Assembly (NCBI GenBank): GCA_964517605.1 | Contig: CAZFCE010000017.1 | Location: 55,733 to 119,732, forward strand | DNA from: J095 sp964517605 | GTDB taxonomy: Bacteria > Chloroflexota > Anaerolineae > 4572-78 > J111 | Length of the DNA stretch: 64,000 nt | Reading direction: 5' to 3' | Shown: positions 1 to 9,087 of the stretch, in pieces | How positions within the stretch are numbered: the stretch's first letter is position 1 | How the letters are laid out: every line of letters begins with the position of its first letter | Position numbers and translations under genes: made by a program | The notes under the pieces: model-generated | The model's input: only the letters and a program-made list of their open reading frames with translations | Databases searched by the model: none | Told to the model about the DNA's origin: nothing

Positions 1-2116
1 CTTTATTAAAAGCGGTGGGCAGTTGCGTATCCAGCCAGTAGCCCAGTTCCAGCCCTTTGACGGCGGCAGCGGCGGCAATCAAATCCAGCGAGTCCTCAAC
101 ACAATCGCGCAGGTTAAAAGGATGGTTTTCCAGTTCCAGCTTGTTGGCTTCGATTTTGGAGAAGTCGAGGATATCGTTGATGATGGTGAGCAGCGTGTCG
201 CCGCTGGTGCGAATGGTTTCGGCAAAGTCGCGCTGGTCGGTATTGAGCGGCGTATCGAGCAGCAAGCCGGTCATGCCAATTACGGCGTTCATGGGCGTTC
301 TGATTTCGTGGCTCATGTTAGCCAAAAATTCGCTTTTGGCTTTGTTGGCGGCTTCGGCGGCTTCTTTAGCCTGGCGTAATTCCCGCTCTACCCGCTTACG
401 CTCATCAATTTGTTTTTCGAGTTCGCCGGTGTAACGGCGCAACTCGTTGTAAAGGCGGGCGTTTTTTATGGCTATCCCGGCCTGGTCAGCAAAGGCGCAC
501 AAACGTTCAGCCAGAGAAACCGAAAAGGTGTTGGGGCTGGCGCTATCTAAATTTAAAAAGCCAATCACCTGGCCATCCAAAATGATGGGAGCCGCGGCGT
601 GCGACCGAATCCAGGAAGTGGAGGGGATTTCAATCCAGTTGGGGTCGGAGAGGGTATCAACTACCACCACCGGTTTTTGGGTTTGAACAATCTGGTTAAA
701 GTTAGTTAACTGGGCTACTTCAAAGCGAATTTGCTCAATTTCGGCGGCAATACCTACATCACTGTAACCCCGGTGGCGCACCACCCGGGCAACGCCGTCT
801 TCAATCAGCATAATATTCACCACATCCGCCGAAACCACCCGGTCAACATTGGCCAGAATGCGGTCAAGCACCTCATCAAAATCCAGAGTAGCCGTTAACG
901 CCGCCGAAGTAAGCTGCAAGGCTTCAACCAGAACGCGCTGTTCGTGTTCGGCAATTTCTACTTGCCGTAACTCCGAAATGTTGCGCGCAATCGCCATTAC
1001 CTGGTTATCGGGCATAGGCAACAGGCGGGCCTCAAAATCCTTGTGCTGGCCGCCAATTTCCAGCGAATACTGAATAGCCACCAGTTGGCCGGTTTGCAAC
1101 ACCTGGGCAATGGTTTGGTGGTACAGTTCGGCTACGGGCGCGGGCAACACCTCGCGCACGCGATTGCCCAATATTTTGTGAGGCGGCATATACATATCCT
1201 GCCGGTAGCCACCCCAACAATCCAAATAAACACCGTCGGCATCCAATTTAAAGTAAAGGTCGGGAAAGGCATCAACTATGGATTGCAATTCCAGGGCAAT
1301 TTGGCGTTGGGTTAAAAACAGGCGGGCATTCTCAATGATAATCGCGGTGTGGTTGGCAATAGCCAGCATTAAGTCTTCATCGCGCGGGGTAAAATTGGGT
1401 TCGTCGGGGCGGTTAATGGCGGTAATAGTGCCAATGGTTCTATCAAGATGGCGCAGCGGCACCACCAAAATAGCGCCGCAGTTGGTCTCGACGCGGCGAT
1501 GTTGGACTTCGGGGCTTTCACGCGGATCCGGCTGGTTTTTTAACGAGAGCGCCGGTTTTAAGTTGCGCAACACCCAACCGCTCAATCCATCCCATAGTTC
1601 GACAAATGGAATTGTGGTAAGGATGTTATCGGAGCCAGGGCCACCTTTAATAAAATCGTAAATGATTTGATTTTCCAAATCAAAGGTGATCAGCGCCACC
1701 CGGTCAGCGGGCAAAACGGCAGCAATCTGATTAACCACTGCCTGCAACATATTGGGCAACGTGCCCACATACTGCAACAAATCGCTGAGTTGGTGCAGGG
1801 TTTGAATGCCGTGAAGAGCGCGTTGCAGCTCTTTGTTTTGGCGCAAGACAATGCGCTCGTTCTCGCGGATGATGGCTTCGAGCTGCTTTTGCTTGCGCCC
1901 GGCAAAGTAGGCAAACAACCCCAGCCAAAAAGGCGCGGTGTCAATAATCCACAGCAGCGGGTTGGTGTGTTGCACCTGCCCCAGCGCCGCCGGGTTTACT
2001 CCACCGGCAGCAAAATACGCCGCCAGCAACGTGCCCGCTAACGGGAACAAGGCTCCAAACAGCCCGCCCAATACCGCGTAATAGCTGGCCGGCGATTTTT
2101 TTAGCCAATCACGCAC
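1..2116 (-). CDS. Sensor histidine kinase (GAF-PAS-GAF-HisKA), 3' end outside window
   Basis: Reading the complement from a GTG at 2116, preceded by AAGGAG nine bases upstream, gives about 705 residues with no stop before the window edge, so the gene is partial. Two N-terminal hydrophobic segments (about 14-36 and 50-66) suggest membrane anchoring. They are followed by a short coiled coil, a GAF domain (about 100-245), a PAS domain (about 265-380), a second GAF domain (about 395-540) and a coiled coil into a HisKA dimerisation domain. The H-box reads MSHEIRTPMNAVIGM, with His603 as the phosphorylation site, and is followed by the conserved NDILDFSKIEA stretch. The ATPase domain, and any receiver or HPt domains, lie off the window; the H-box subtype resembles hybrid kinases of the BarA/EvgS kind. 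Role: signal-dependent phosphorelay; the signal is unknown. Confidence 0.9.
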   Translation of the reverse strand, partial: MRDWLKKSPASYYAVLGGLFGALFPLAGTLLAAYFAAGGVNPAALGQVQHTNPLLWIIDTAPFWLGLFAYFAGRKQKQLEAIIRENERIVLRQNKELQRALHGIQTLHQLSDLLQYVGTLPNMLQAVVNQIAAVLPADRVALITFDLENQIIYDFIKGGPGSDNILTTIPFVELWDGLSGWVLRNLKPALSLKNQPDPRESPEVQHRRVETNCGAILVVPLRHLDRTIGTITAINRPDEPNFTPRDEDLMLAIANHTAIIIENARLFLTQRQIALELQSIVDAFPDLYFKLDADGVYLDCWGGYRQDMYMPPHKILGNRVREVLPAPVAELYHQTIAQVLQTGQLVAIQYSLEIGGQHKDFEARLLPMPDNQVMAIARNISELRQVEIAEHEQRVLVEALQLTSAALTATLDFDEVLDRILANVDRVVSADVVNIMLIEDGVARVVRHRGYSDVGIAAEIEQIRFEVAQLTNFNQIVQTQKPVVVVDTLSDPNWIEIPSTSWIRSHAAAPIILDGQVIGFLNLDSASPNTFSVSLAERLCAFADQAGIAIKNARLYNELRRYTGELEKQIDERKRVERELRQAKEAAEAANKAKSEFLANMSHEIRTPMNAVIGMTGLLLDTPLNTDQRDFAETIRTSGDTLLTIINDILDFSKIEANKLELENHPFNLRDCVEDSLDLIAAAAAVKGLELGYWLDTQLPTAFNK

Positions 2117-2289
2117 CGGATGCGCTCCTTTGCAAGCTCAACATCAGCCTAAGACTTTTTTATTGTGACACAAATTAAGTATTAGCGCCACTTCTAAATA
2201 TAGAAAATATTTCTTTTATTTTAAGAGGCGGACAGCCAAAATTCAAGATTTAAGGCTGGCTGTGTGATTTCAGCCGCTGGTTTAGCCTG

Positions 2290-2298
2290 TGTTATAAT
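2290..2298 (+). promoter_or_regulatory. Extended -10 promoter directly abutting the start codon
   Basis: TGT followed by TATAAT (2293-2298) ends only six bases before the ATG at 2305. Transcription would start at or next to the ATG, which predicts a leaderless mRNA for the glycosyltransferase. No clear -35 box is seen. Confidence 0.5.
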
Positions 2299-2304
2299 GG
2301 GGCC

Positions 2305-3450
2305 ATGCAAAACATTCACATCGGTTTAAACGCCCATCTACTCTCGTTGAGCCAATCTTACCGGGGAGCCGGCATTAGCTGGTACATCATCAACCTGCTT
2401 AAAAACCTGGCCCCAAATTCGCCGGAGCAGTTTAAATACAGCGCCTTTTTAGCCGATCGGGCTTTTGCCGGGCAAGCCGCCGGCCTCCGGCTGAATTTTA
2501 GCCGGTTGCCCACGCAGCGCCCGGTGGTGCGGATTTTTTGGGAACAGGTGGTGCAGCCACTGGCCCTGCGTCAAGCCGGGGTGGATTTGCTACACGCGCT
2601 GGCCTTTGTGGCTCCGACGGTTGCGCCCTGCCCGTATGTGGTTACGGTGTACGATCTCAGCTTTGAACGGTACCCGGAGGCGTTTCGCCCGTTTAACCGC
2701 TGGTATTTGCATAATTTTACCCGCCACACGGTTAAACACGCCCAGGCCATCATTACCATTTCAGAAAGCACCCGCCGGGATGTCATCAATTTTATGGCCG
2801 CGCCGCCGGAACGGGTGCACACCATCTACTGCGGCGTTGACGCCGGTTTTAAGCCGCTGCCGCCCGCCCAAATTGATGCCTTTAAATCAGCCCGGCAATT
2901 GCCCGCCCAATTTGTGCTGTTTTTGGGCACGCTGGAGCCGCGCAAAAACATAGACGGCCTGATTTTAGCCTACGCCCACTGGCGCAACCAGCAGCCGGCG
3001 GCTCCGCCATTAGTTGTAGCCGGCGGCAAGGGATGGTATTATCAGCACATATTCAACCTGGTAGAATCGCTCAACCTCACCGAGTTTGTGCGGTTTCCGG
3101 GGTACGTGCCGCAAGAAGAATTGCCGCTGTGGTATAATGCGGCCACCATGTTTGTGTACCCGTCTCATTTTGAAGGATTTGGCCTGCCCGTGCTCGAAGC
3201 GATGGCCTGCGGCACGCCGGTTATCACCAGCACGGCGTCGTCGCTGCCAGAAGTGGCCGGTAACGCCGCCCGGCTGGTAAACCCCGCCAATCCCCACGAG
3301 TTGGCCGCCGCCATGGCCCAGGTTTTTAGCCGGCCGGATTTACAACGCGAAATGTCGGCGCGGGGGCTGGCCCAGGCCGCCCAATTTAGCTGGCAAACCA
3401 CAGCCCAAAAAACGGTAGCGCTTTATCAAAAGGTTTCAACAGCCAGATGA
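2305..3450 (+). CDS. Glycosyltransferase family 4 (GT-B fold, mannosyltransferase-like)
   Basis: The 381-residue protein has the two-domain GT-B layout of family 4 retaining glycosyltransferases. The C-terminal donor-binding half contains GTLEPRKNIDGL (about 208-220) and the E-x7-E type motif EGFGLPVLEAMACGTPVI (from about 288), which binds the nucleotide sugar. It likely transfers a hexose from a nucleotide sugar onto a lipid-linked or polysaccharide acceptor in the cytoplasm. Its stop overlaps the start of the next gene, a polyprenyl-phosphate sugar transferase, by four bases (ATGA). The two are therefore translationally coupled and probably act together in exopolysaccharide or capsule synthesis. 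Donor and acceptor cannot be named from sequence. Confidence 0.92.
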   Translation: MQNIHIGLNAHLLSLSQSYRGAGISWYIINLLKNLAPNSPEQFKYSAFLADRAFAGQAAGLRLNFSRLPTQRPVVRIFWEQVVQPLALRQAGVDLLHALAFVAPTVAPCPYVVTVYDLSFERYPEAFRPFNRWYLHNFTRHTVKHAQAIITISESTRRDVINFMAAPPERVHTIYCGVDAGFKPLPPAQIDAFKSARQLPAQFVLFLGTLEPRKNIDGLILAYAHWRNQQPAAPPLVVAGGKGWYYQHIFNLVESLNLTEFVRFPGYVPQEELPLWYNAATMFVYPSHFEGFGLPVLEAMACGTPVITSTASSLPEVAGNAARLVNPANPHELAAAMAQVFSRPDLQREMSARGLAQAAQFSWQTTAQKTVALYQKVSTAR

Positions 3451-4889
3451 AACGGTTTGAAATTCTGTTCAGCAACCAGCGGGTCGCCTCTACAGTTTGG
3501 GTTTTGGTTGATGTTATTTTAATCAACCTGTCCTTTGTGCTGGCTTACTGGGTGCGTTATCGCCTGCAACTGTTCCGCGCCGTAGACCCCGCCTTTGACA
3601 CGCCCTATTACGTGTACCTGCCGTTTGTGTTTTTGTTCACCGCGCTGCTGATTATTGTGTACCGCCAGCACGGCGTGTACCGGCTGCGCCGGCAGGTTTC
3701 GTGGATTGATGAAATTTACGGCATTATTCAGGGTACCGCCACCGGCACCATCATCACCATTGTTTTGATTTTTTTGTACCGGCCCGCCTTTTACTCGCGG
3801 ATTATTTTTATTTACACCGGCATTATCGCCGTATTCTTTTTGGGCCTGAGCCGGCTGGTAAAAGTGCTGTTACTGCGCCGAATGCGCCGACAGGGTATTG
3901 GCATTCGGCGGGTGCTGATTGTGGGCGCGGGCGAGGTGGCCCGCACCGTAATGCGGGTAGCCGTGGCCAACCCGGAATACGGTTTTCACATTGTGGGCTT
4001 TTTAGATGACCATCCCGCCAAGGTAGAAACCAACATTGGCCGCTTTAAAGCGCTGGGCAAAGTGGACACTCTGGTTGAAGTGGTGGAGCAAAATAAAATT
4101 GACGAGGTAATCATTACCCTGCCGTGGCAGTACCACCGCCGGATTATGACCATTATGAACCTGTGCGAACGCCAGGGGGTACGCGCCCGGATTGTGCCCG
4201 ACCTGTTTCAAATGCGCATCAGCCAGATGCACATTGATGAGTTTGGCGGCGTGCCCATGATTGGCATCCGCGAAACCGGCATCGGCGGGCTGGGGCAGTT
4301 TATCAAACGCAGCATTGATGTGGTGATGGCCAGTTTGGGGCTGATTGTTCTTTCGCCGCTGATGGGACTGCTGGCGCTGGCCATCAAGCTGGAATCGCCG
4401 GGGCCGGTGCTGTTTGAGCAGGAACGGGTGGGCAAAAACGGGCGGCTGTTCACTCTGTACAAATTCCGCTCAATGGTCAAAGGGGCTGACGCGCAAAAAA
4501 AGGAGCTGCTGGCGCTCAACGAAGCCGATGGGCCGTTGTTTAAAATTAAAAACGATCCGCGCATTACCCGCATTGGCAAGCTCATCCGCCGGCTCAGTAT
4601 TGACGAGTTTCCCCAACTGTACAACGTGCTCATTGGCGATATGAGCCTGATTGGCCCGCGCCCGCCCATCCCCGCCGAAGTGGAACAGTATCAGGAATGG
4701 CACAAACGCCGCCTAGAAATAGCGCCCGGCCTCACCGGGCTATCGCAGGTGAGCGGGCGCTCTGAACTAACGTTTGATGAAACTGCCCTGCTGGATATTT
4801 ACTACATCGAACACTGGTCGCCGGGGCTGGATACCAAAATCATACTGCAAACCATCCCCAGGGTTTTATTTGGGCACGGCGCGTATTAA
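3447..4889 (+). CDS. Polyprenyl-phosphate sugar-1-phosphate transferase (exopolysaccharide initiation, WcaJ/WbaP type)
   Basis: The 480-residue membrane protein starts exopolysaccharide repeat-unit assembly by moving a sugar-1-phosphate from a UDP-sugar to undecaprenyl phosphate. About four N-terminal membrane helices (within residues 12-140) precede a Rossmann-like CoA-binding-type domain (VLIVGAGEVAR, LDDHP). The C-terminal catalytic bacterial-sugar-transferase domain (from about 288) shows KRSIDVVMASLGL, the VGKNGRLFTLYKFRSM block, SIDEFPQLYNVL and the GPRPP motif. This is the full-length family layout. It is coupled to the upstream glycosyltransferase by a 4-base overlap. Its last four bases also overlap the end of the convergent gene at 4886-5428. 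Confidence 0.95.
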   Translation: MKRFEILFSNQRVASTVWVLVDVILINLSFVLAYWVRYRLQLFRAVDPAFDTPYYVYLPFVFLFTALLIIVYRQHGVYRLRRQVSWIDEIYGIIQGTATGTIITIVLIFLYRPAFYSRIIFIYTGIIAVFFLGLSRLVKVLLLRRMRRQGIGIRRVLIVGAGEVARTVMRVAVANPEYGFHIVGFLDDHPAKVETNIGRFKALGKVDTLVEVVEQNKIDEVIITLPWQYHRRIMTIMNLCERQGVRARIVPDLFQMRISQMHIDEFGGVPMIGIRETGIGGLGQFIKRSIDVVMASLGLIVLSPLMGLLALAIKLESPGPVLFEQERVGKNGRLFTLYKFRSMVKGADAQKKELLALNEADGPLFKIKNDPRITRIGKLIRRLSIDEFPQLYNVLIGDMSLIGPRPPIPAEVEQYQEWHKRRLEIAPGLTGLSQVSGRSELTFDETALLDIYYIEHWSPGLDTKIILQTIPRVLFGHGAY

Positions 4890-5428
4890 AATTCGTCGCT
4901 TTCCGGCGGAGCCAGATTAGGCATAGGGCCGGTCTGCGCTTCGGGCTGGCCAACGCCCACCATATACAGGCGATGGTCAATCTGGTACAACAGCAAATCG
5001 GCGCGGTAAGCCAAATCGCCCACGGCGTTTACGCGCTCGCGGGCATTTTTAACCACCAGCACCCCCAGCGCCCCCATTACCAGCAGCATGCCGCCGCTGC
5101 TCACGCAGCACCCCAGGCTGTTTACCAGCACATCTTCCAGAATAATCGAGTTGATGCCAAAGCCCACCAGCGCCAAAAACACCCCGCCAATCACCACCAT
5201 CATCAACGCCCGGTCGCGGCTGACATCGCCGGTAATGGCGCGCGGCACATCCTCGGTGAACGGCCCTTTTAACAGGGCGCGCGCCTCGGCGCGGAGTTCG
5301 TTAAACTGGGCGTTATATTCGGGCCGGCGCAAATCGGCGGGCATGGCGGCAATCAGCGCCTTAAAATCGGCAATGGATTTTCGCAAATTTCTTAGCTGAC
5401 TCAATTCGTCAGGCGTGTAAGCACTCAT
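4886..5428 (-). CDS. Hypothetical membrane protein with N-terminal helical region
   Basis: The 180-residue protein is not recognised as a named family. The first 70 residues are predicted helical and charged (LRNLRKSIADFKALIAAMP, then QFNELRAEARALLKG). Two hydrophobic segments follow (about 75-97 and 103-127), then a soluble C-terminal tail ending in an acidic, proline-rich stretch. It is convergent with the exopolysaccharide operon and overlaps its end by four bases. A good sigma70-type promoter lies upstream (TTGGCG, 17 bases, TATAAT). A helical interaction module tethered to the membrane is possible, but no function is assigned. Confidence 0.75.
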   Translation of the reverse strand: MSAYTPDELSQLRNLRKSIADFKALIAAMPADLRRPEYNAQFNELRAEARALLKGPFTEDVPRAITGDVSRDRALMMVVIGGVFLALVGFGINSIILEDVLVNSLGCCVSSGGMLLVMGALGVLVVKNARERVNAVGDLAYRADLLLYQIDHRLYMVGVGQPEAQTGPMPNLAPPESDEF

Positions 5429-5470
5429 AAAAAAGTATACCTCTAACCTCGGATTAAAAACTAACGAGGC

Positions 5471-5499
5471 ATTATAACAACACCGGAGTAATGCGCCAA
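5471..5499 (-). promoter_or_regulatory. Promoter of the 4886-5428 gene
   Basis: On the minus strand TTGGCG (5499-5494), a 17-base spacer and TGT-TATAAT (5479-5471) form a near-consensus promoter. Its predicted start lies near 5464, 36 bases before the ATG at 5428. Confidence 0.65.
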
Positions 5500-5550
5500 A
5501 TTTAAGGGCTGCCGGGCTAATGGCGATGGTTTCTTTTTGCCCAAAGCGTG

Positions 5551-5559
5551 TGCTATAAT
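5551..5559 (+). promoter_or_regulatory. Extended -10 promoter of tgt
   Basis: TGC-TATAAT lies at 5551-5559. The predicted transcription start is about 5566, and AAAGGAG (5574-5580) sits just before the ATG at 5585. The -35 region is weak. Confidence 0.55.
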
Positions 5560-5584
5560 AGCCCGGTTTTATTAAAGGAGAACT

Positions 5585-6736
5585 ATGACCACCTTTTCTT
5601 TTGAGCTACTCTGCCAGGACGAACACAGCCACGCCCGGGCCGGCGTTATCCACACCCCCCACGGCGATATCCCCACCCCGGTTTTTGCGCCGGTGGGCAC
5701 ACAGGCCACCGTCAAAACCCTCACTCCCGCCGATTTGCGCGAACTGGACGCCCGGCTGATTTTGGGCAACACCTATCACCTGTACCTGCGGCCCGGCGCC
5801 GAACTGATTGCCGATTTTGGCGGCCTGCACCAATTTATGCGGTGGGACGGCCCCATCCTCACCGATTCGGGCGGCTTTCAGGTTTTCAGCCTGAAGGGGC
5901 TGCGTCAAATTGATGAAGATGGCGTTACCTTCCGCTCGCATCTGGATGGCTCCAAGCACCGCTTTACCCCGGAGCGCGTCATCCAGATTGAGGAGCAACT
6001 GGGCGCAGACATTATTATGGCCTTTGATGAATGCCCGCCGCCCACCGATTACGCCTACAACATCAAGGCGCTCAACCGCACCCACCGCTGGGCCGAACGC
6101 TGTTTGGCCGCCCAACGCCGCTCTGACCAGGCCCTATACGGCATTGTGCAGGGCGGCATCTTCCCCGATTTGCGGCAGCAAAGCGCCGAATTTTTGGCCG
6201 GGCTGGATTTTCCGGGTTACGGCATTGGCGGGTTGAGCGTGGGCGAAACCAAAGCTCAAATGCACGCCGCGCTGGAAGTGATGCACCCCATTTTGCCGCG
6301 CCACAAACCGCGCTACCTCATGGGCGTGGGCAGCCCGGAAGACCTGTTTGAATGCGTGGCGCGGGGCGTGGATCAGTTTGATTGCGTGCTGCCCACCCGC
6401 ATTGCCCGCAACGGCGCGGTATTTACCCACAGCGGGCGGGTTAACCTGCGCAACGCCCGTTTTGCCACCGATAAAAACCCCATCGAGCCGGAATGCCAGT
6501 GTTACACCTGCCGCAATTTTAGCCTGGCTTATCTGCGGCACCTGTTTATTGCCAAAGAAACGCTGGCGCTGCGGCTGGCCACGCTCCACAACCTGCATTT
6601 TATGCTCGAAACCATCCGCCGCATCCGGCAGGCCATTTTTGATGGCACCTTTAGCCAGTTCAAAACCGATTTTCTGGCCAACTACCGCGCCATCCCCGAA
6701 GAGCAACGCGGCCAGCGGCGGCTTCACCAAAACTGA
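5585..6736 (+). CDS. tgt: tRNA-guanine transglycosylase
   Basis: This enzyme exchanges guanine 34 in GUN-anticodon tRNAs for the preQ1 base on the way to queuosine. The 383 residues match the usual bacterial length. Visible motifs are LTDSGGFQVFSL (general acid/base Asp near residue 94), GGLSVGE, the nucleophile region FDCVLPTRIARNG with Asp266, and the zinc site C304-x-C306-x2-C309 with a downstream His in LRHLF. The start is supported by AAAGGAG at ideal spacing and an extended -10 promoter. It is followed after 26 bases by uppP, so the two may be co-transcribed, though they act in unrelated pathways. Confidence 0.98.
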   Translation: MTTFSFELLCQDEHSHARAGVIHTPHGDIPTPVFAPVGTQATVKTLTPADLRELDARLILGNTYHLYLRPGAELIADFGGLHQFMRWDGPILTDSGGFQVFSLKGLRQIDEDGVTFRSHLDGSKHRFTPERVIQIEEQLGADIIMAFDECPPPTDYAYNIKALNRTHRWAERCLAAQRRSDQALYGIVQGGIFPDLRQQSAEFLAGLDFPGYGIGGLSVGETKAQMHAALEVMHPILPRHKPRYLMGVGSPEDLFECVARGVDQFDCVLPTRIARNGAVFTHSGRVNLRNARFATDKNPIEPECQCYTCRNFSLAYLRHLFIAKETLALRLATLHNLHFMLETIRRIRQAIFDGTFSQFKTDFLANYRAIPEEQRGQRRLHQN

Positions 6737-6762
6737 TTTTTAACATAAAAGGACATATCGCT

Positions 6763-7578
6763 ATGAATCTATTTCAAGCTCTAATTTTGGGGATTGTGCA
6801 GGGCCTCACCGAATACATCCCGGTGTCGAGTTCAGCCCATTTGGTGTTGGTGCCGTGGCTGCTGGGCTGGCAACCGGCCAGCTTTCAATTTGAAATTTTG
6901 GTGCAATGGGGCACGCTGGTCGGGGTGTTTATCTTTTTCTGGCAGGATATTATCAGCATTGCCACCGCCGTGGTGCGAGGCGCGGTGCAACGGCAACCGC
7001 TGGCCACCTTTGAGGCCAAACTGGGCTGGCTGGTGGTGGTAGCGACCATTCCGGCGGTGGTGCTGGGGCTGCTGTTTAAAAAATATTTCGAGGCGTTTGC
7101 CGGCCAGCCAATTTATGTGGGCGTTTTAATCGGGCTGGCGTCAATTCTGTTGATTGCCGCCGAGTATTTTGGCTCACGCCGCCGCGATTTGCCCAGCCTG
7201 GGCTGGCTGGATGCCGTTGTTATTGGCTTTTGGCAGGTGTTGGCCATGCTGCCCGGCGTCAGCCGTTCCGGGGCCACCATGACCGGCGGCATGCTGCGAG
7301 GCTTTAACCGCCCCGCGGCGGCCCGGTTTAGCTTTTTGCTCTCCATTCCAGCGTTGGCCGGGGCCGGAGTCATCGCTTTAAAGGATTTGCTGGAATCCGG
7401 CATGCTTATGGCCGAGTTGCCGGCGCTGCTGGTGGGCTTTATCGCCGCGGCCATTTCCGGGTATTTTTGTATTCGCTGGCTGCTGGGCTACCTGCAAGGG
7501 CACTCGTTTTACGCTTTTGCCGCCTATCGCGTGGCGTTGAGCGCCCTGGTGATTATTGTGGCTCTTGTCCGGGGTTAA
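6763..7578 (+). CDS. uppP: Undecaprenyl-diphosphatase (bacitracin resistance protein, BacA family)
   Basis: This integral membrane phosphatase converts undecaprenyl pyrophosphate to the monophosphate, recycling the lipid carrier for peptidoglycan and exopolysaccharide. At 271 residues it has the normal length. The two family signatures are present: the N-terminal GLTEYIPVSSSAHL with its serine-rich loop and the PGVSRSGATMTGGMLRG block with the catalytic Arg/Ser. Multiple membrane helices cover the rest. AAAGGACATATCGCT precedes the ATG. It sits a few kilobases from the sugar-phosphate transferase that uses the same carrier. The next gene may be translationally coupled to its end. Confidence 0.97.
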   Translation: MNLFQALILGIVQGLTEYIPVSSSAHLVLVPWLLGWQPASFQFEILVQWGTLVGVFIFFWQDIISIATAVVRGAVQRQPLATFEAKLGWLVVVATIPAVVLGLLFKKYFEAFAGQPIYVGVLIGLASILLIAAEYFGSRRRDLPSLGWLDAVVIGFWQVLAMLPGVSRSGATMTGGMLRGFNRPAAARFSFLLSIPALAGAGVIALKDLLESGMLMAELPALLVGFIAAAISGYFCIRWLLGYLQGHSFYAFAAYRVALSALVIIVALVRG

Positions 7579-7582
7579 TCCG

Positions 7583-8392
7583 GTGAAATGGCTGCCGGTG
7601 ATTGGCCTGTTGTGGCTGCTGGCGGGCTGCGCTCCTGCCGCCGCGACCACCACTCCGCCCGCGCCTGTATTTTTAAAGGCCGCCGGCTCAACCAGCGTTG
7701 CCCCGTTAATGCAGGATTTGGCCGCCGCGTACACCCAGGCTAATCCCCAGTTTAATCTTGAGGTGCAAGGCGGCGGCTCGGAGTTTGGCCGGCGGTTGGT
7801 AGCTGCCAGCCAGGTTGATTTTGGGCTGGCAGCCGGGCCGGTTGAGCCGCCCGCCGCCGGGTTGCGCCGGATGCCGCTGGCCCGCGACGCCATCGCGATT
7901 ATCACCCATCCCAGTAACCCCATAGCCGGGCTGTCCATGCCGGAACTGCGGAATATTTTCAGCGGGCAAATTCTCAACTGGCAGGCCGTGGCCGGCCCGG
8001 CGCTGGATATTCAGGTGGTCAGCCGCGAGGCCGGTTCTGGCACCCGCGCCGTGTTTGAGGCCGCCGTGATGGGGCCGCAGCCGGTTACGCCCAACGCCGT
8101 GGTGCTGCCCGGCAGCCAGGCCGTGGTGGATTACGTGGCCAAAAATCCCAATGCGGTGGGCTATGTTTCTTTTGTATTGGCCGAGCCGGGCCGGGTGCAT
8201 GCGGTTCCGGTTGAAGGTGTGTTACCGGAACTGGCGGCCATCAACGCGGGCAGCTACCCCATTCTGCGCGAGTTGGCCGTGCTGGTAGCCGTTCCCGAAT
8301 CGCCGGCGGTGAGCGATTTTTTGGCGTTTGGGCAAAGCCCGGCGGGCCAGCAGATTATCAGCCGGCGCTGGGGTAAAATCCCGCTCCGGTGA
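7583..8392 (+). CDS. PstS-like phosphate-binding lipoprotein
   Basis: A GTG at 7583, four bases after the uppP stop, gives a classic lipoprotein signal (VKWLPVIGLLWLLAGC, lipobox LAGC, Cys16). An ATG at 7556 inside uppP is possible but would add nine non-signal residues. The mature protein is a type 2 periplasmic binding protein of the PstS group. It starts with KAAGSTSVAPLMQDLAAAY, the phosphate-binding loop, and has REAGSGTRAVFE in the second lobe. It should bind phosphate or a similar oxyanion at the cell surface. No pstCAB genes are adjacent, so it may serve a distant transporter or act as a sensor. Confidence 0.85.
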   Translation: MKWLPVIGLLWLLAGCAPAAATTTPPAPVFLKAAGSTSVAPLMQDLAAAYTQANPQFNLEVQGGGSEFGRRLVAASQVDFGLAAGPVEPPAAGLRRMPLARDAIAIITHPSNPIAGLSMPELRNIFSGQILNWQAVAGPALDIQVVSREAGSGTRAVFEAAVMGPQPVTPNAVVLPGSQAVVDYVAKNPNAVGYVSFVLAEPGRVHAVPVEGVLPELAAINAGSYPILRELAVLVAVPESPAVSDFLAFGQSPAGQQIISRRWGKIPLR

Positions 8393-8393
8393 A

Positions 8394-9014
8394 TTACAAC
8401 CAGGGGTTACTGGCCCGTTCGCGGCCAATGGTGGTGATTGGCCCGTGGCCGGAACAAACCGTGGTGGCGTCGGGCAGGATCATCAGCTTTTCATTGATGG
8501 AGGCCATCAGCGCTTCGTAATCGCCGCCGGGCAGGTCGGTGCGGCCAATGCCGCCGGCAAACAGCACATCGCCATCAAAAATAATGCCTTCGGCCCGCTC
8601 GTAAAAGCTAACGTGGCCCGGTGTGTGGCCCGGCGTAAACAAAACTTCCAGCGCGTGGTTGCCAAATTTAATCATGTCGCCTTCGGCCAGTTCAATATCC
8701 GGGGCCGGGCTGTCGGGCGCGTCCAGCCCAAACATGGCCGCGTTGCCCTTTTGCCGTAGCAACGGCAAATCAAGCGGATGCAGCGCCAGCGGCGCGCCGG
8801 TGGCCATCACCACAGCGGCGTTGGCCATAATGTGGTCAAAATGAGCGTGGGTGTTCAGCACGTATTTTACCGTTAAATTGGCCGCCTTTACCTCGGCCAA
8901 AATCCGCGTTGGCTCGTCGCCGGGATCAATCACCACCGCCGCGCGAGTTTCTTCGCAGCCCACCAGGTAACAATTGGTTTGGATAACGCCCACCGGCAAT
9001 TGTTTTACAATCAT
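8394..9014 (-). CDS. MBL-fold metallohydrolase, glyoxalase II-like
   Basis: The 206-residue protein is a compact metallo-beta-lactamase-fold hydrolase. The metal-binding motif THAHFDH places His56, His58, Asp60 and His61. Later ligands are in HTPGHVSFY, the GDVLFAGGIGRTDLPGGD block and SGHGP. This arrangement is typical of the short GloB-like hydrolases (YcbL group), which act on thioesters such as S-lactoylglutathione analogues. The substrate here is not determined. The gene converges on the PstS-like gene with one base between stops. The coding strand upstream of the ATG at 9014 reads GGAGGGGGGAG, a strong ribosome binding site. Confidence 0.9.
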   Translation of the reverse strand: MIVKQLPVGVIQTNCYLVGCEETRAAVVIDPGDEPTRILAEVKAANLTVKYVLNTHAHFDHIMANAAVVMATGAPLALHPLDLPLLRQKGNAAMFGLDAPDSPAPDIELAEGDMIKFGNHALEVLFTPGHTPGHVSFYERAEGIIFDGDVLFAGGIGRTDLPGGDYEALMASINEKLMILPDATTVCSGHGPITTIGRERASNPWL

Positions 9015-9072
9015 CTCCCCCCTCCGTTTTAGGGCCTAAATACCTATTGTATTAGACAAGCCCACTGTGCTA

Positions 9073-9081
9073 TGTTATATT
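9073..9081 (+). promoter_or_regulatory. Extended -10 promoter upstream of a structured leader
   Basis: TGT-TATATT lies at 9073-9081, and TTGTAT (9047-9052) lies further upstream at a non-ideal distance. A transcript starting near 9088 would run into the large hairpin at 9108-9171. Confidence 0.4.
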
Positions 9082-9087
9082 ATCTGC

